From assembly GCF_004367745.1 (NCBI RefSeq), contig NZ_CP037993.1, forward strand, positions 682,001 through 746,000: DNA of 64,000 bases, in the 5' to 3' direction. The position numbers and the translations under genes were made by a program. Shown here piece by piece: positions 1 through 8,074 of this stretch. The notes below the pieces were generated by a model. It was not told the DNA's origin. It was given only the letters and a program-made list of their open reading frames with translations, and did no database searches. Position 1 is the stretch's first letter. Every line of letters starts with the position of its first letter. This DNA is from Herbaspirillum huttiense. GTDB lineage: Bacteria; Pseudomonadota; Gammaproteobacteria; Burkholderiales; Burkholderiaceae_D.

Positions 1-1222
1 GCGGCTTGGAGCCGATCCAGACGCCCACCGGGGTCCAGATCAGGGTGGCAATGACCGTCATGGCCAGCACCCGCAGCATCGTCAGGAAACCCAGCCAGAC
101 GATGTGGCCGAACAGGCTCCAGCTCATGGCGCCGTGCAGGGCATCGATGGCGGCCACCAGCCCGCGCAAGGCTTCAAAGATCAGCAGGCCGCAGATCACG
201 CCGGTGATGACGCGCTTGGTCCAGCGCTCGCGGGTGATGCGGGCCGGCGTGGGCGCGGCCGAGGTGGCCGGACGACGGCGCGCCAGCCAGTCGCCCAGCG
301 GCAGCCACAGTTTTTCATCAAGCCAGGTAAAGACGTAGGAGCCGCGCAGCAGGTCATACACCCACGAAGTCGGCGGCGAGGTCGATTCGGTCAGTTCGAT
401 CTTGAACTTGTCGGCCCAGGCCAGCAGCGGCCGCCAGACCAGCTGGTCGCTCACCAGGATCAGCGCCAGCATGGCGATGACCGCCCACAGTGCCGCCGTA
501 TGGTCGCCCTGGTCGATGGCCTGGGCCATGTAGGAACCGAGGCCGGGCAGCTTCAGGTCCTTGTTCATGACGCTGATGGCTTCGCTCTGCGCCACGAAGA
601 ACCAGCCGCCGCCGAAGGACATCATCGAGTTCCAGATCAGGCTGTGCGCCGAAGCCGGCAGCTCGACCGTGCGGAAGCGTTGCCACGCGGTGAGGCGGTA
701 GGTGGAAGCGGCTTCCTGCATGTCGGTCGGGATGGTGACCATGGAGTGATAGAAGCCGAAGGCCATGTTCCACACCTGGCCGGTGAAGATGGCGAAGATG
801 GCCGCGCATTCCACGCCCATCAGGCTACCCGGGAACAGTGCCATGAAGCCGGCCACGGTGGCCGAGAGGAAGCCCAGCACCGGCACCGATTGCAGGATGT
901 CCAGCGCCGGCAGGATCAGGGCGCGCGCGCGGCGGCTCTTGGCGGCCAGGTAGCCGGTGCCGATGGCGAAGAACAAGGAAAACGCGAAGGCGATCCACAT
1001 GCGCAGCAGCGTGCGGCCGGCGTAATAGGGGATCATGGCGGGCGAGCTGTCGACCTCCAGCTGGTCGGACGGATCGAAGTGCACCAGCATGCCCTTGCCG
1101 AAGTGCAGGGCGCTCCACAGCAGGCCGAACAGCACCGCCAGCACCAGCGCATCGATCCAGCCGAAGCCAGGCTTGACTTCTTCATAGGCCGTCAGTTGCG
1201 GCGAGGTGGTCTTCATTGTCAT
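1..1222 (-). CDS. Duplicated ABC-type anion transporter permease, N-terminal part (runs off window)
   Basis: Inner-membrane permease of a NitT/TauT-like ABC importer. About 407 codons are visible, with no stop before the window edge. The first half is a complete permease domain: several hydrophobic helices and an EAA-type loop near 'MQEAASTYRLTAWQRFRTVE'. A long linker follows (around 'RRRPATSAAPTPARITRERW'), then hydrophobic segments of a second permease unit. Two permease units in one chain match the duplicated anion permease family COG4986. The start is ATG at 1222 or the in-frame ATG at 1216 (M-T-M-K); neither has a strong ribosome binding site. The ATPase and binding protein would lie outside the window, so the substrate is unknown. 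Confidence 0.8.
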   Translation of the reverse strand, partial: MTMKTTSPQLTAYEEVKPGFGWIDALVLAVLFGLLWSALHFGKGMLVHFDPSDQLEVDSSPAMIPYYAGRTLLRMWIAFAFSLFFAIGTGYLAAKSRRARALILPALDILQSVPVLGFLSATVAGFMALFPGSLMGVECAAIFAIFTGQVWNMAFGFYHSMVTIPTDMQEAASTYRLTAWQRFRTVELPASAHSLIWNSMMSFGGGWFFVAQSEAISVMNKDLKLPGLGSYMAQAIDQGDHTAALWAVIAMLALILVSDQLVWRPLLAWADKFKIELTESTSPPTSWVYDLLRGSYVFTWLDEKLWLPLGDWLARRRPATSAAPTPARITRERWTKRVITGVICGLLIFEALRGLVAAIDALHGAMSWSLFGHIVWLGFLTMLRVLAMTVIATLIWTPVGVWIGSKP

Positions 1223-1571
1223 GGCGGCGAGGCTGGATGGCGGTGTTGGCGGTAAGTGCGGTTGTGGCGGTGTTGGCTTGGCAAGGCATGGTCAGGCGCG
1301 CCGAGACCGGTCGTGCGCGATCCATTCATGACCGATCCGTCACCCCCGGGACCGGCGCGTCACTGTATCAAGGAATTCTGACAGTTTCTTGACCAGCTTT
1401 CCGGAGGCCGCAATTTGGCTCTTCGCTGGAAGCAAGCCTGTGGCTTAACGCCTTGGAGAAGAAAAAGGCTGACGTCCGCCGGATTCGATCCGCATCGTAT
1501 CGCCATGTCGCCAACAAAAAAGCCGCCCTGTTTTCACAGGACGGCTTCGCGCATCGAAGTGAAGGACCGTT
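1223..1571. other. Intergenic region between permease and MFS gene
   Basis: No gene is visible here. The stretch holds the terminator of the leftward MFS operon near its right end, and it must contain the promoter of the leftward permease gene. I could not identify convincing -35/-10 boxes for that promoter. Confidence 0.6.
1515..1547 (-). terminator. Rho-independent terminator of the MFS operon
   Basis: Read on the minus strand, an 11-bp stem (AAGCCGTCCTG / CAGGGCGGCTT, one G-U type mismatch) with a short tgaaaa loop runs into a T tract. It lies 25 bases after the MFS stop codon and ends the leftward operon. Confidence 0.85.
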
Positions 1572-2939
1572 TCAGGCGGGCTGCCGTTGCCCTTCCGGCA
1601 CCCCCTTGCGCGGGATCATCGTCCACATCGTCAAGCCGCTGAGCAACAGCAATCCCGCCAGGATATACAGCGCGATATCGATATTGCCGGTCCGCGTCTT
1701 GACCAGGCCGATCAGCCAGGGACTGACGATGCCGCTGGTGATGCCCACGCTGGAGATGAAGGCGATGCCGGGCGCGATGGTCTGGGACGGCAGCAAGCCC
1801 GGCGGCAGCGACCAGAAGATCGGCAGGGCCGCAAAGATCAGGACCGCCGCCACCGACAGCAGCCCCAGCGACACCGCAAAGCTCGACGGATGCAGAGTCA
1901 GCGCCGCCAAAGCCAGCGCACCGCCGGTGGTACATACCAGGAAGTGGCCGTGACGTTCATTGCGGCGATCCGAGCGGCGCGCGATCAGGATCAGGCCGAT
2001 AGCACCGATGGCATTGGGAATGACGGTGTAGAGCGAGACCTGCACCACATCCTTGATGCCGAAGTCGCGGATCATCAGCGGCATCCAGAAGTTCAGCGTG
2101 AGCGAGCCGCAGGTCAGCGCAAAGTAGATGAAGGCGAACAGGTAGGTCGGCCGATGCGACAACGCCTGCTTGAGCGCCGTCAGCGAGTGGGCGCTCACGT
2201 GATGCGTGCGCAGCGCTTCCTGGCTCTGGCGGTTCTGCAGGAAGCTGCGTTCTTCCGGCGTGAGCCAGGTGGCCTGCGCCGGTCCGTCGGCCAGCAGGAA
2301 GATCACCAGCACCCCCAGCACCACCGCCGGTGCGCCCTCGATGGCAAACATCCACTGCCAGCCATAGAGGCCCATCACGCCCGCCATGTCACGCATGATC
2401 CAGCCCGAGACCAGTCCGCCCAACACGCCCGCTACCGCCACCCCGGCAAAGAAGATCGCCATCACCGCCGCGCGGCGGCGTGCCGGGAACCAGTAGCTGA
2501 GATACAGCACGATGCCGGGAAAGAATCCTGCCTCGAATACGCCGAGCAGGAAGCGCAAGACATAGAAATGCGTCGCGTCGCTGACGGCCATCATGCCCAC
2601 CGACGCCAGGCCCCACAGCACCATGATGCGCGAGAAAGTGCGGCGTGCGCCGAAGCGGGCCAGCAGCATGTTGCTGGGCACCTCGCACAGCACGTAGCCG
2701 ACATAGAACACCGCCGCGCCGAGGCCATACATGGCGTCGCTGAAGCCAAGGTCCTGCTTCATCTGCAACTGGGCGAAGCCGATGTTGATGCGGTCCAGGA
2801 AGGACACCACGTAGCAGATGAAAAGAAAGGGAATGATGCGCAGCCAGACCTTGCGATAGATCGCGTCTTCGGCCGCCACGCTCAGCTTGATTGCGGAAGG
2901 GGCGGCCAGCGTGCCGGCACCCGGGGATGGGGTCATCAT
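1572..2939 (-). CDS. MFS transporter, anion:cation symporter type
   Basis: Secondary transporter of 455 residues with about 12 hydrophobic segments. The signature 'FLDRINIGFAQLQM' after TM1 is typical of the ACS (anion:cation symporter) family, which carries tartrate, phthalate, 4-hydroxyphenylacetate and similar organic anions. Start at ATG 2939 is supported by GGAG eight bases upstream; a longer in-frame extension to 3056 would overlap the preceding gene and lacks a binding site. It is the last gene of the leftward MBL-FAD monooxygenase-DUF2783-MFS cassette, so it probably imports the aromatic or organic acid handled by the monooxygenase. The exact substrate cannot be read from sequence. 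Confidence 0.88.
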   Translation of the reverse strand: MMTPSPGAGTLAAPSAIKLSVAAEDAIYRKVWLRIIPFLFICYVVSFLDRINIGFAQLQMKQDLGFSDAMYGLGAAVFYVGYVLCEVPSNMLLARFGARRTFSRIMVLWGLASVGMMAVSDATHFYVLRFLLGVFEAGFFPGIVLYLSYWFPARRRAAVMAIFFAGVAVAGVLGGLVSGWIMRDMAGVMGLYGWQWMFAIEGAPAVVLGVLVIFLLADGPAQATWLTPEERSFLQNRQSQEALRTHHVSAHSLTALKQALSHRPTYLFAFIYFALTCGSLTLNFWMPLMIRDFGIKDVVQVSLYTVIPNAIGAIGLILIARRSDRRNERHGHFLVCTTGGALALAALTLHPSSFAVSLGLLSVAAVLIFAALPIFWSLPPGLLPSQTIAPGIAFISSVGITSGIVSPWLIGLVKTRTGNIDIALYILAGLLLLSGLTMWTMIPRKGVPEGQRQPA

Positions 2940-3006
2940 GAAAGTCTCCGTTGAACAGGCACCTGTGGCGGTGCTCTTGTGGATGTCGATGAAAGAGGTG
3001 GGTCGC

Positions 3007-3234
3007 TCAGGCTGCTTCGGCCAGCGCAGCCGATGCTGCCGGGTCCACCCCGGCACGCGCGCGCTGCATGGCTTCGATCAGCACCTCGTGGCCGCCGATG
3101 TGATTGGCCAGCAGCAGGATCAGGCGGGCATTGACGTCCTGGCTGGTGGCGTCGTCCAGGCCACGATGCATCTCGATCAGGGCTTCATAGAAGTCGTCCG
3201 GACGCGCCAGGTTGGGGGCGGTATTGAGGCTCAT
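3007..3234 (-). CDS. DUF2783 domain small protein
   Basis: A 75-residue protein beginning MSLNTAPNLARPDDFYEAL, with 'IEMHRGLDD' and 'LLLANHIG' segments typical of DUF2783. The family is known mainly as a neighbour of FAD-dependent aromatic monooxygenases, as here; no biochemical role is established. A strong AAGGAG site precedes ATG 3234. The gene lies between the monooxygenase (43 bases downstream of its stop) and the MFS gene, on the same strand. Its size and conserved partner suggest an accessory subunit or chaperone for the monooxygenase, which is inference only. Confidence 0.8.
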   Translation of the reverse strand: MSLNTAPNLARPDDFYEALIEMHRGLDDATSQDVNARLILLLANHIGGHEVLIEAMQRARAGVDPAASAALAEAA

Positions 3235-3277
3235 GCTTGTCTCCTTGTTGAAAGTGTTGTCAGGTCATGCAAAGGGA

Positions 3278-5023
3278 TCAGGCCGCGTCCAGCACCGGTG
3301 CCGGATGTGCAGCGGGCTCGTGGCCGGTGGCGCGCTGCAGGGCCTGCGCCAGCGCCGCCGCATCGACCGTGCGCCAGCGTGCGCAGACGTGCTGGTCGGG
3401 GCGGATCAGGTAGCAGGTGTGCGGCTGGCCGTCATAGCGTTGTGCTACCAGGCCCTCGATGTCCTGCACCTGCACGGCACCGTCTCCCAGTGCCGAGAGC
3501 ACGGTGTGGTCTTCCGCACTCGCCTGCGCGCCGCTGACGAACAGCAGGCGCAGCGGCAGGCTGCCTTCGGTCAACCGCACCAGCGCCGGCAGCAGGGCGG
3601 CCGAGAGCGAGGCCGGCGGGGCAAAGATCATCGCCACGAACTGGTCGCCCAGATGCGGCAGCAGCCAGCCGGGTATGGTGTCTGTCAGCACCGGCGCATC
3701 GGTGCAAGGGGCGCCGGCTTGCATCGCGCCGTGGAAAGGCGCGCTGTCGGCGCTGCTCAGGGGCGAACCTTGCAACGTGGCCGGCAACGAGAGGCGTCCG
3801 CTGTTGACCAGCCTGCGCGCGAAGGCATGCTCGCGCGACAGCGCCAGTACGGCATCGCGGAAGCAGCGGCTGACCGCACTCTTGGGCGTGATGAAGTCAG
3901 TGGAGCGGGTGGAGTTGAGCAGGTTCTCGTCGGCGGCGAATTCACGCTCGCTGGCATAGCTGTCCAGCAGGCTGTCGGGGGCCTTGCCCTGCAGGACGAA
4001 GGCTAGCTTCCAGGCCAGGTTCTCGGCATCCTGTATGCCGCTGTTGGCACCGCGCGCGCCGAACGGCGAGACGCAATGCGCGGCATCGCCCACGAACAGC
4101 ACCCGGCCATGGCGGAAGCGGTCCATGCGCACGCAGGAGAAGGTGTAGACGCTCACCCATTCCAGGGTGAACTGAGCGTCCTTGCCCAGCAGCGCCTGCA
4201 CGCGCGGGATCACGCGTTCGGGCGCTCTCTCCAGCACCGGATCGGCATCCCATCCGAGCTGGAAATCGATGCGCCAGACATCATCGGGCTGGCGATGCAG
4301 CAGCACCGACTGGTTGGGATGGAAGGGCGGATCGAACCAGAACCAGCGCTCGGCCGGGAAGGGGGCCGCCATCTTGACGTCGGCGATGAGGAAGCGGTCG
4401 CGGAAGGTATGGCCCACGCTCTCCAGCCCCATCATCTTGCGCAGCGGACTGCGCGAGCCATCGGCGGCCACCACGTAGCGCGCCTTGAGCAGATAGCTGC
4501 CTTCGGGAGTCTCCACCGTCAGCGCCTCGTGATCGGCATGATGGGCAATGGCGCTGACACGGCTCTTCCAGCGCAGCTCGATCAGGCTGTGCTGTCGCGC
4601 CTGCTCCAGCAGATAGCCTTCCACGTAGTACTGCTGCAGATTGATGAAGGCCGGGCGCGCATGGCCGCATTCGGGCAAGAGATCAAACTCGTAGATCGCC
4701 TCCTCGCGCAGGAAGACCTTGCCCCGGTTCCATCCCACCCCCTTGTCCACCATGCGCTGGCCGCAGCCGATGCGGTCGAAGATGTCCAGCGTGCGCTTGG
4801 CAAAGCAGATCGCACGCGAGCCTGTGGAGAGGGTGTCGTCATCGTCCACCAGCACCACGCGGATACCCTGGCGGGCCAGGTCGATGGCGGTCACCAGCCC
4901 GACCGGACCGGCCCCGATCACCACCACCGGATGCAAGGCCGCATCGGCGGGACGGGTTTGTTCGAGGCAGGGCTGGTACATGAAACGTTGCTGCTGGTAA
5001 TCGATCGCTGGGGTGGGATGCAT
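3278..5023 (-). CDS. FAD-dependent aromatic monooxygenase (PheA/TfdB, MhpA-like)
   Basis: Flavoprotein hydroxylase of 581 residues. It has the FAD-binding GAGPVG motif (residues 37-42), the DG motif (AADGS, 186-190), and the GD motif with following helix (VGDAAHCVSP, 311-320). A thioredoxin-like C-terminal domain, usual in phenol hydroxylase relatives, ends the chain. Such enzymes use NAD(P)H and O2 to hydroxylate phenolic acids; 3-(3-hydroxyphenyl)propionate hydroxylase (MhpA) is one characterised type. AGGAG upstream supports ATG 5023 rather than the longer reading frame to 5194, which would overlap the MBL gene. It is the second gene of the leftward cassette. No ring-cleavage gene is adjacent, so substrate and pathway remain open. 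Confidence 0.88.
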   Translation of the reverse strand: MHPTPAIDYQQQRFMYQPCLEQTRPADAALHPVVVIGAGPVGLVTAIDLARQGIRVVLVDDDDTLSTGSRAICFAKRTLDIFDRIGCGQRMVDKGVGWNRGKVFLREEAIYEFDLLPECGHARPAFINLQQYYVEGYLLEQARQHSLIELRWKSRVSAIAHHADHEALTVETPEGSYLLKARYVVAADGSRSPLRKMMGLESVGHTFRDRFLIADVKMAAPFPAERWFWFDPPFHPNQSVLLHRQPDDVWRIDFQLGWDADPVLERAPERVIPRVQALLGKDAQFTLEWVSVYTFSCVRMDRFRHGRVLFVGDAAHCVSPFGARGANSGIQDAENLAWKLAFVLQGKAPDSLLDSYASEREFAADENLLNSTRSTDFITPKSAVSRCFRDAVLALSREHAFARRLVNSGRLSLPATLQGSPLSSADSAPFHGAMQAGAPCTDAPVLTDTIPGWLLPHLGDQFVAMIFAPPASLSAALLPALVRLTEGSLPLRLLFVSGAQASAEDHTVLSALGDGAVQVQDIEGLVAQRYDGQPHTCYLIRPDQHVCARWRTVDAAALAQALQRATGHEPAAHPAPVLDAA

Positions 5024-5075
5024 GGTGTCTCCTCGCTGTCCTTTCTCTTCTGTGTGCTGGCGCGGGCAAATCGGG

Positions 5076-6092
5076 TCAGGCCTGCAGTGCGGCCCACATT
5101 TCCTTGTCGCGTTCGGCAGTCCAGATGCGCGGATGGCTGATGCCGGATGCCTCGTCATAGGCGCGCGTGACATCGAAGGGCAGGCAGTGCTCATAGATGA
5201 AGACTTGCCCGAATTTGGGATCCATCAGCTGGCGCGTGTGGGCCATGGCTTCCTTCAGGCCCATCTTTCCGGCCACCGCTTCGCGCCCGGCACGCAGCAG
5301 TGTGGAGACGAAATCCTTGGTGTAGGCGATGCCCTGCGCCACCTGTTCACGCCCTCGCAGCGCCGGTCCGCGGCCCGGCACCAGGGCTTCGGGCTGCAGC
5401 GCGGCCAGCGCATCGAGGGTGGCTGGCCAGGGTTCGAGCTGGGCGTCGCCGCAGTAGCAGGCGGCGTCGTATTCCACCAGGTCGCCCGAGAACAGCACCT
5501 TCTGGGCGGGGATCCAGACCACCGTATCGCCCTTGGTGTGGCCGGGGCCGAGATGGGCGATCTTCACTTCGAGGCTGCCCATGAAGATCGTCATTTCCTT
5601 CTCGAACACCATGGTCGGCCAGGTCAGGCCCGGCACCGTTTCCACGCCGGCGAACAGGCGCGGGAAGCGTTCGATCTCGGACTTCATGTCAGCCTCGCCG
5701 CGCTCGACGATCATCTCGTAGGTGCCGCGGCTGGCGATGACCTGCTCGCCGCCTTCCTTGAAGTAGGCCGAGGCGCCCAGCACGCGCACGGCGTGGTAGT
5801 GCGTCAGCACCACGTACTTGATGGGCAGCTCGGTGATGCTGCGGATCCGTGCGATCAGATCCTGCGCCATGGCGGGGGTGGCGGTGGTGTCGATGACCAT
5901 CACGCTGTCGTCGCCGATGATGACGCCGGAGTTGGGATCGCCCTCGGCGGTGTACGCGTAGGCGTTTTCCGAGATGCGTTCAAAGGTGATCTTCTTGGCG
6001 TCGAGATCCGCCTGGGATGCAAAAGCCTTGGCCATGTCTGCCTCGTTCAGTGTCGATGGGTTGGAGACGTGGCTGGACATGGCTTGCGCCAT
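5076..6092 (-). CDS. Metallo-beta-lactamase-fold hydrolase with altered metal motif
   Basis: A 338-residue MBL-fold protein and first gene of the leftward cassette. The usual HxHxDH metal motif reads THYHAVR at residues 97-103: both leading histidines (98 and 100) are kept, but the Asp and His of the second half are gone. The later metal residues are present in 'GPGHTKGD' (His185) and 'FSGDLVE' (Asp204). The fold normally hydrolyses thioesters, esters or lactones; here the second metal site is probably weakened or differently built. Start at ATG 6092 has GGAG ten bases upstream; a TTG lies just before it. The chain could alternatively start at ATG 6080. Its role beside the monooxygenase is unknown. 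Confidence 0.85.
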   Translation of the reverse strand: MAQAMSSHVSNPSTLNEADMAKAFASQADLDAKKITFERISENAYAYTAEGDPNSGVIIGDDSVMVIDTTATPAMAQDLIARIRSITELPIKYVVLTHYHAVRVLGASAYFKEGGEQVIASRGTYEMIVERGEADMKSEIERFPRLFAGVETVPGLTWPTMVFEKEMTIFMGSLEVKIAHLGPGHTKGDTVVWIPAQKVLFSGDLVEYDAACYCGDAQLEPWPATLDALAALQPEALVPGRGPALRGREQVAQGIAYTKDFVSTLLRAGREAVAGKMGLKEAMAHTRQLMDPKFGQVFIYEHCLPFDVTRAYDEASGISHPRIWTAERDKEMWAALQA

Positions 6093-6187
6093 CAAGGGAG
6101 GTCTCCGTCCAACCCGTCATGGATCAATGCAGGTCAAATCTTGTTGTTGTTGCCTGTGGTGAGCAGGGTGATGGCATCTTAGTCAGG

Positions 6188-6208
6188 GCCATTTGATTAG
6201 TCAATGGC
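6188..6208. promoter_or_regulatory. Inverted repeat, likely IclR operator
   Basis: GCCATT and AATGGC arms flank nine bases between the divergent MBL and IclR genes. The direct repeat TTAGTCA also occurs twice 18 bp apart (6179 and 6197). The location fits an operator for the adjacent IclR regulators. Binding is inferred, not shown. Confidence 0.45.
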
Positions 6209-6278
6209 AAATATGCTTGTTGAAGATTAATTTGCGTTTTCTGCACCAAGGCCTGGTTGTGCTGCGCTGCACGTGAGT

Positions 6279-6292
6279 TGGATTAAAATCCA
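6279..6292. promoter_or_regulatory. Palindrome TGGAT-taaa-ATCCA
   Basis: A 14-bp inverted repeat 89 bases before the first IclR start codon, in the divergent promoter region. It may be a second regulator site or part of the iclR promoter. Confidence 0.35.
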
Positions 6293-6380
6293 GGCTCCCG
6301 TGCCATGGGGCAGGAAGCGCGCTGGCGTGACCGTTGTGCCACATTGGCCGCATTGCAAATCGTCAACCTGGAAACATCGG

Positions 6381-7172
6381 ATGAGTGCATCCCCCGTCAA
6401 GACACAACGTGGCATCCAGAGCGTGGAAGTGGCCGGGCGTCTGCTGCAGGCGCTGGCAGCAGCGCGCCAGCCCTTGCCGCTGGTGGCGCTGGCAGCTGCC
6501 GCCGAGCTGTCCTCGGCACAAGCCCATACCTATCTGGTGAGCCTGCTGCGGCTGGGCCTGATCAAGCGCACCCCCGGCGACGGCCACTACGAACCCGGCC
6601 CGCTGGCCCTGCGCCTGGGCATGGCGCGGCTGGCGCAGGAGCCGGCCTATCGGCTGGCCTTGCCGCAGGTGCAGCAGCTGAGCCAGGAGACTGGCCTGAG
6701 CGTGGCCATCACGCTGCCTACCCCGGCCGGCCCGACCATCGTGCATTACGCCCATGCCGGCAAACCGCTGCATGTGAACCTGCATGTGGGAACCGTCATG
6801 GCCCTGTCGGAAACCGCCACCGGACGCACCTATTGCGCCTTCGTTGCGCCCGCGCACTGGCACGCGCTGTGGGAAGTGCAGCATCCGGGCCAGCCGAAGA
6901 GCCGCTTCAGGCAATTTCAGGAAGAACTCGATGGCATCCGCAAGCGGGGCATGGAGCGCGCCGTCGACCTGCCCAGTCCGGGCGTGACCAGTCTGTGCAT
7001 GCCCTTGCTGGATGGACAGCAGCAGTTGCTGCTGCTGGTCACCGTGATCGGTTCCAGCGGCGTGATCGATGCCGGCTGGCGCGGCACGGTGGCGCGCCAG
7101 TTGCGGCTCTGCATCGATGCCATCGCGGCCACGCTGGCCGAGGCTTCGGCAGCCGCAGAGGCGGCGGCATGA
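6381..7172 (+). CDS. IclR-family transcriptional regulator (first of tandem pair)
   Basis: About 263 residues. The N-terminal winged HTH begins RGIQSVEVAGRLL; the C-terminal effector-binding domain includes 'VHYAHAGKPLHVNLHVGTV' and 'GTVARQLRLCIDAI'. Start at ATG 6381 (MSASPVKTQRG) gives the usual IclR length; the longer frame from 6273 would add about 36 atypical residues across the promoter region. The gene is divergent from the MBL/FAD-monooxygenase cassette and its stop overlaps the start of a second IclR gene. IclR proteins near aromatic catabolic genes usually sense a pathway acid, so control of the divergent cassette is likely. Confidence 0.85.
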   Translation: MSASPVKTQRGIQSVEVAGRLLQALAAARQPLPLVALAAAAELSSAQAHTYLVSLLRLGLIKRTPGDGHYEPGPLALRLGMARLAQEPAYRLALPQVQQLSQETGLSVAITLPTPAGPTIVHYAHAGKPLHVNLHVGTVMALSETATGRTYCAFVAPAHWHALWEVQHPGQPKSRFRQFQEELDGIRKRGMERAVDLPSPGVTSLCMPLLDGQQQLLLLVTVIGSSGVIDAGWRGTVARQLRLCIDAIAATLAEASAAAEAAA

Positions 7173-8074
7173 AGCGCACCCGTTCCGCAGCCGAACCGGA
7201 GGACAACGATCACGACGGGACCCGCAGCCAGCGTGGCATCCAGTCGCTCGACAGCACCGGTGCCTTGCTCGATGCCTTGCTGCAAGCCGCTCGTCCGCTG
7301 CCGCTGGGCGATCTGGCCCGGCTGGCCGGGATGCCGGCGGCCAAGGCCTTCCCGCATCTGGTGAGCCTGCAGAAGATCGGCATGCTGGCGCGCGATGCGC
7401 AGGGCAATTTCTTTCCCGGGGCATTGGCGCTCGACCTCGGATTGGCAGCGTTGCAGCGTCTCTCGCCCTTGCGCGAAGCCGAGGCCGAAGTGGCTACCCT
7501 GGTGCAGGCCACCGGCCTGTCGGTCGCGCTGGCGGTGGTCGGTCCGCTGGGGCCGACGGTGGTGCGGCTGGAGGAATCGTCACGGCCGCAGCACGTGAGC
7601 CTGCGCATCGGTACGGTGCTGTCGATGGTGCACACCGCCATCGGGCGCGTGTGCGCGGCGCACTTGCCGCCGGACATGCTGGCCGGTGCGCTGGCGATGG
7701 ATGCGATCCGCATGGAAGGGGCCCAGCCCGACAGCGTCAGCCATCCAGACGGCAGCCTGCGCCATGACTACGCCGAGCGCCTGCGGCAGATTCGCACACT
7801 GTCCCTGGACCAGGCACTGGGCCGCCCGGTGCCGGGCATCCACACGCTGGCCGCGCCGGTTTTCAATCACGCCGGACAACTGGCGCTGGTGATGGCCGTC
7901 ATGGGCAGCAGCGGCAGTTTCGATACGGCAGCCGACGGCGTGGTGGCACGCCTGCTGCGGGCGGCGGCGCATAACGTATCGTGGCGCTTGGGTGCGTTTG
8001 CACAAGCATCGCCGCAGGCGAGCGGTCAGAGCGATGAGAACGATGAGAACGGCCAGAGCGATCGCAACGATTAA
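7169..8074 (+). CDS. IclR-family transcriptional regulator (second of tandem pair)
   Basis: 301 residues, clearly related to its upstream neighbour: RGIQSLDSTGALLDALL against RGIQSVEVAGRLLQALA, followed by matching effector-domain blocks such as 'HVSLRIGTVLSMVHTAIGR'. ATG 7169 overlaps the upstream TGA (ATGA), so the two are probably translationally coupled. The C terminus is a hydrophilic tail rich in Asp, Glu and Asn (SDENDENGQSDRND) not usual for the family. The gene ends directly against the convergent histidine kinase gene, with no intervening base. The pair may form hetero-oligomers or answer to different effectors. Confidence 0.85.
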   Translation: MKRTRSAAEPEDNDHDGTRSQRGIQSLDSTGALLDALLQAARPLPLGDLARLAGMPAAKAFPHLVSLQKIGMLARDAQGNFFPGALALDLGLAALQRLSPLREAEAEVATLVQATGLSVALAVVGPLGPTVVRLEESSRPQHVSLRIGTVLSMVHTAIGRVCAAHLPPDMLAGALAMDAIRMEGAQPDSVSHPDGSLRHDYAERLRQIRTLSLDQALGRPVPGIHTLAAPVFNHAGQLALVMAVMGSSGSFDTAADGVVARLLRAAAHNVSWRLGAFAQASPQASGQSDENDENGQSDRND

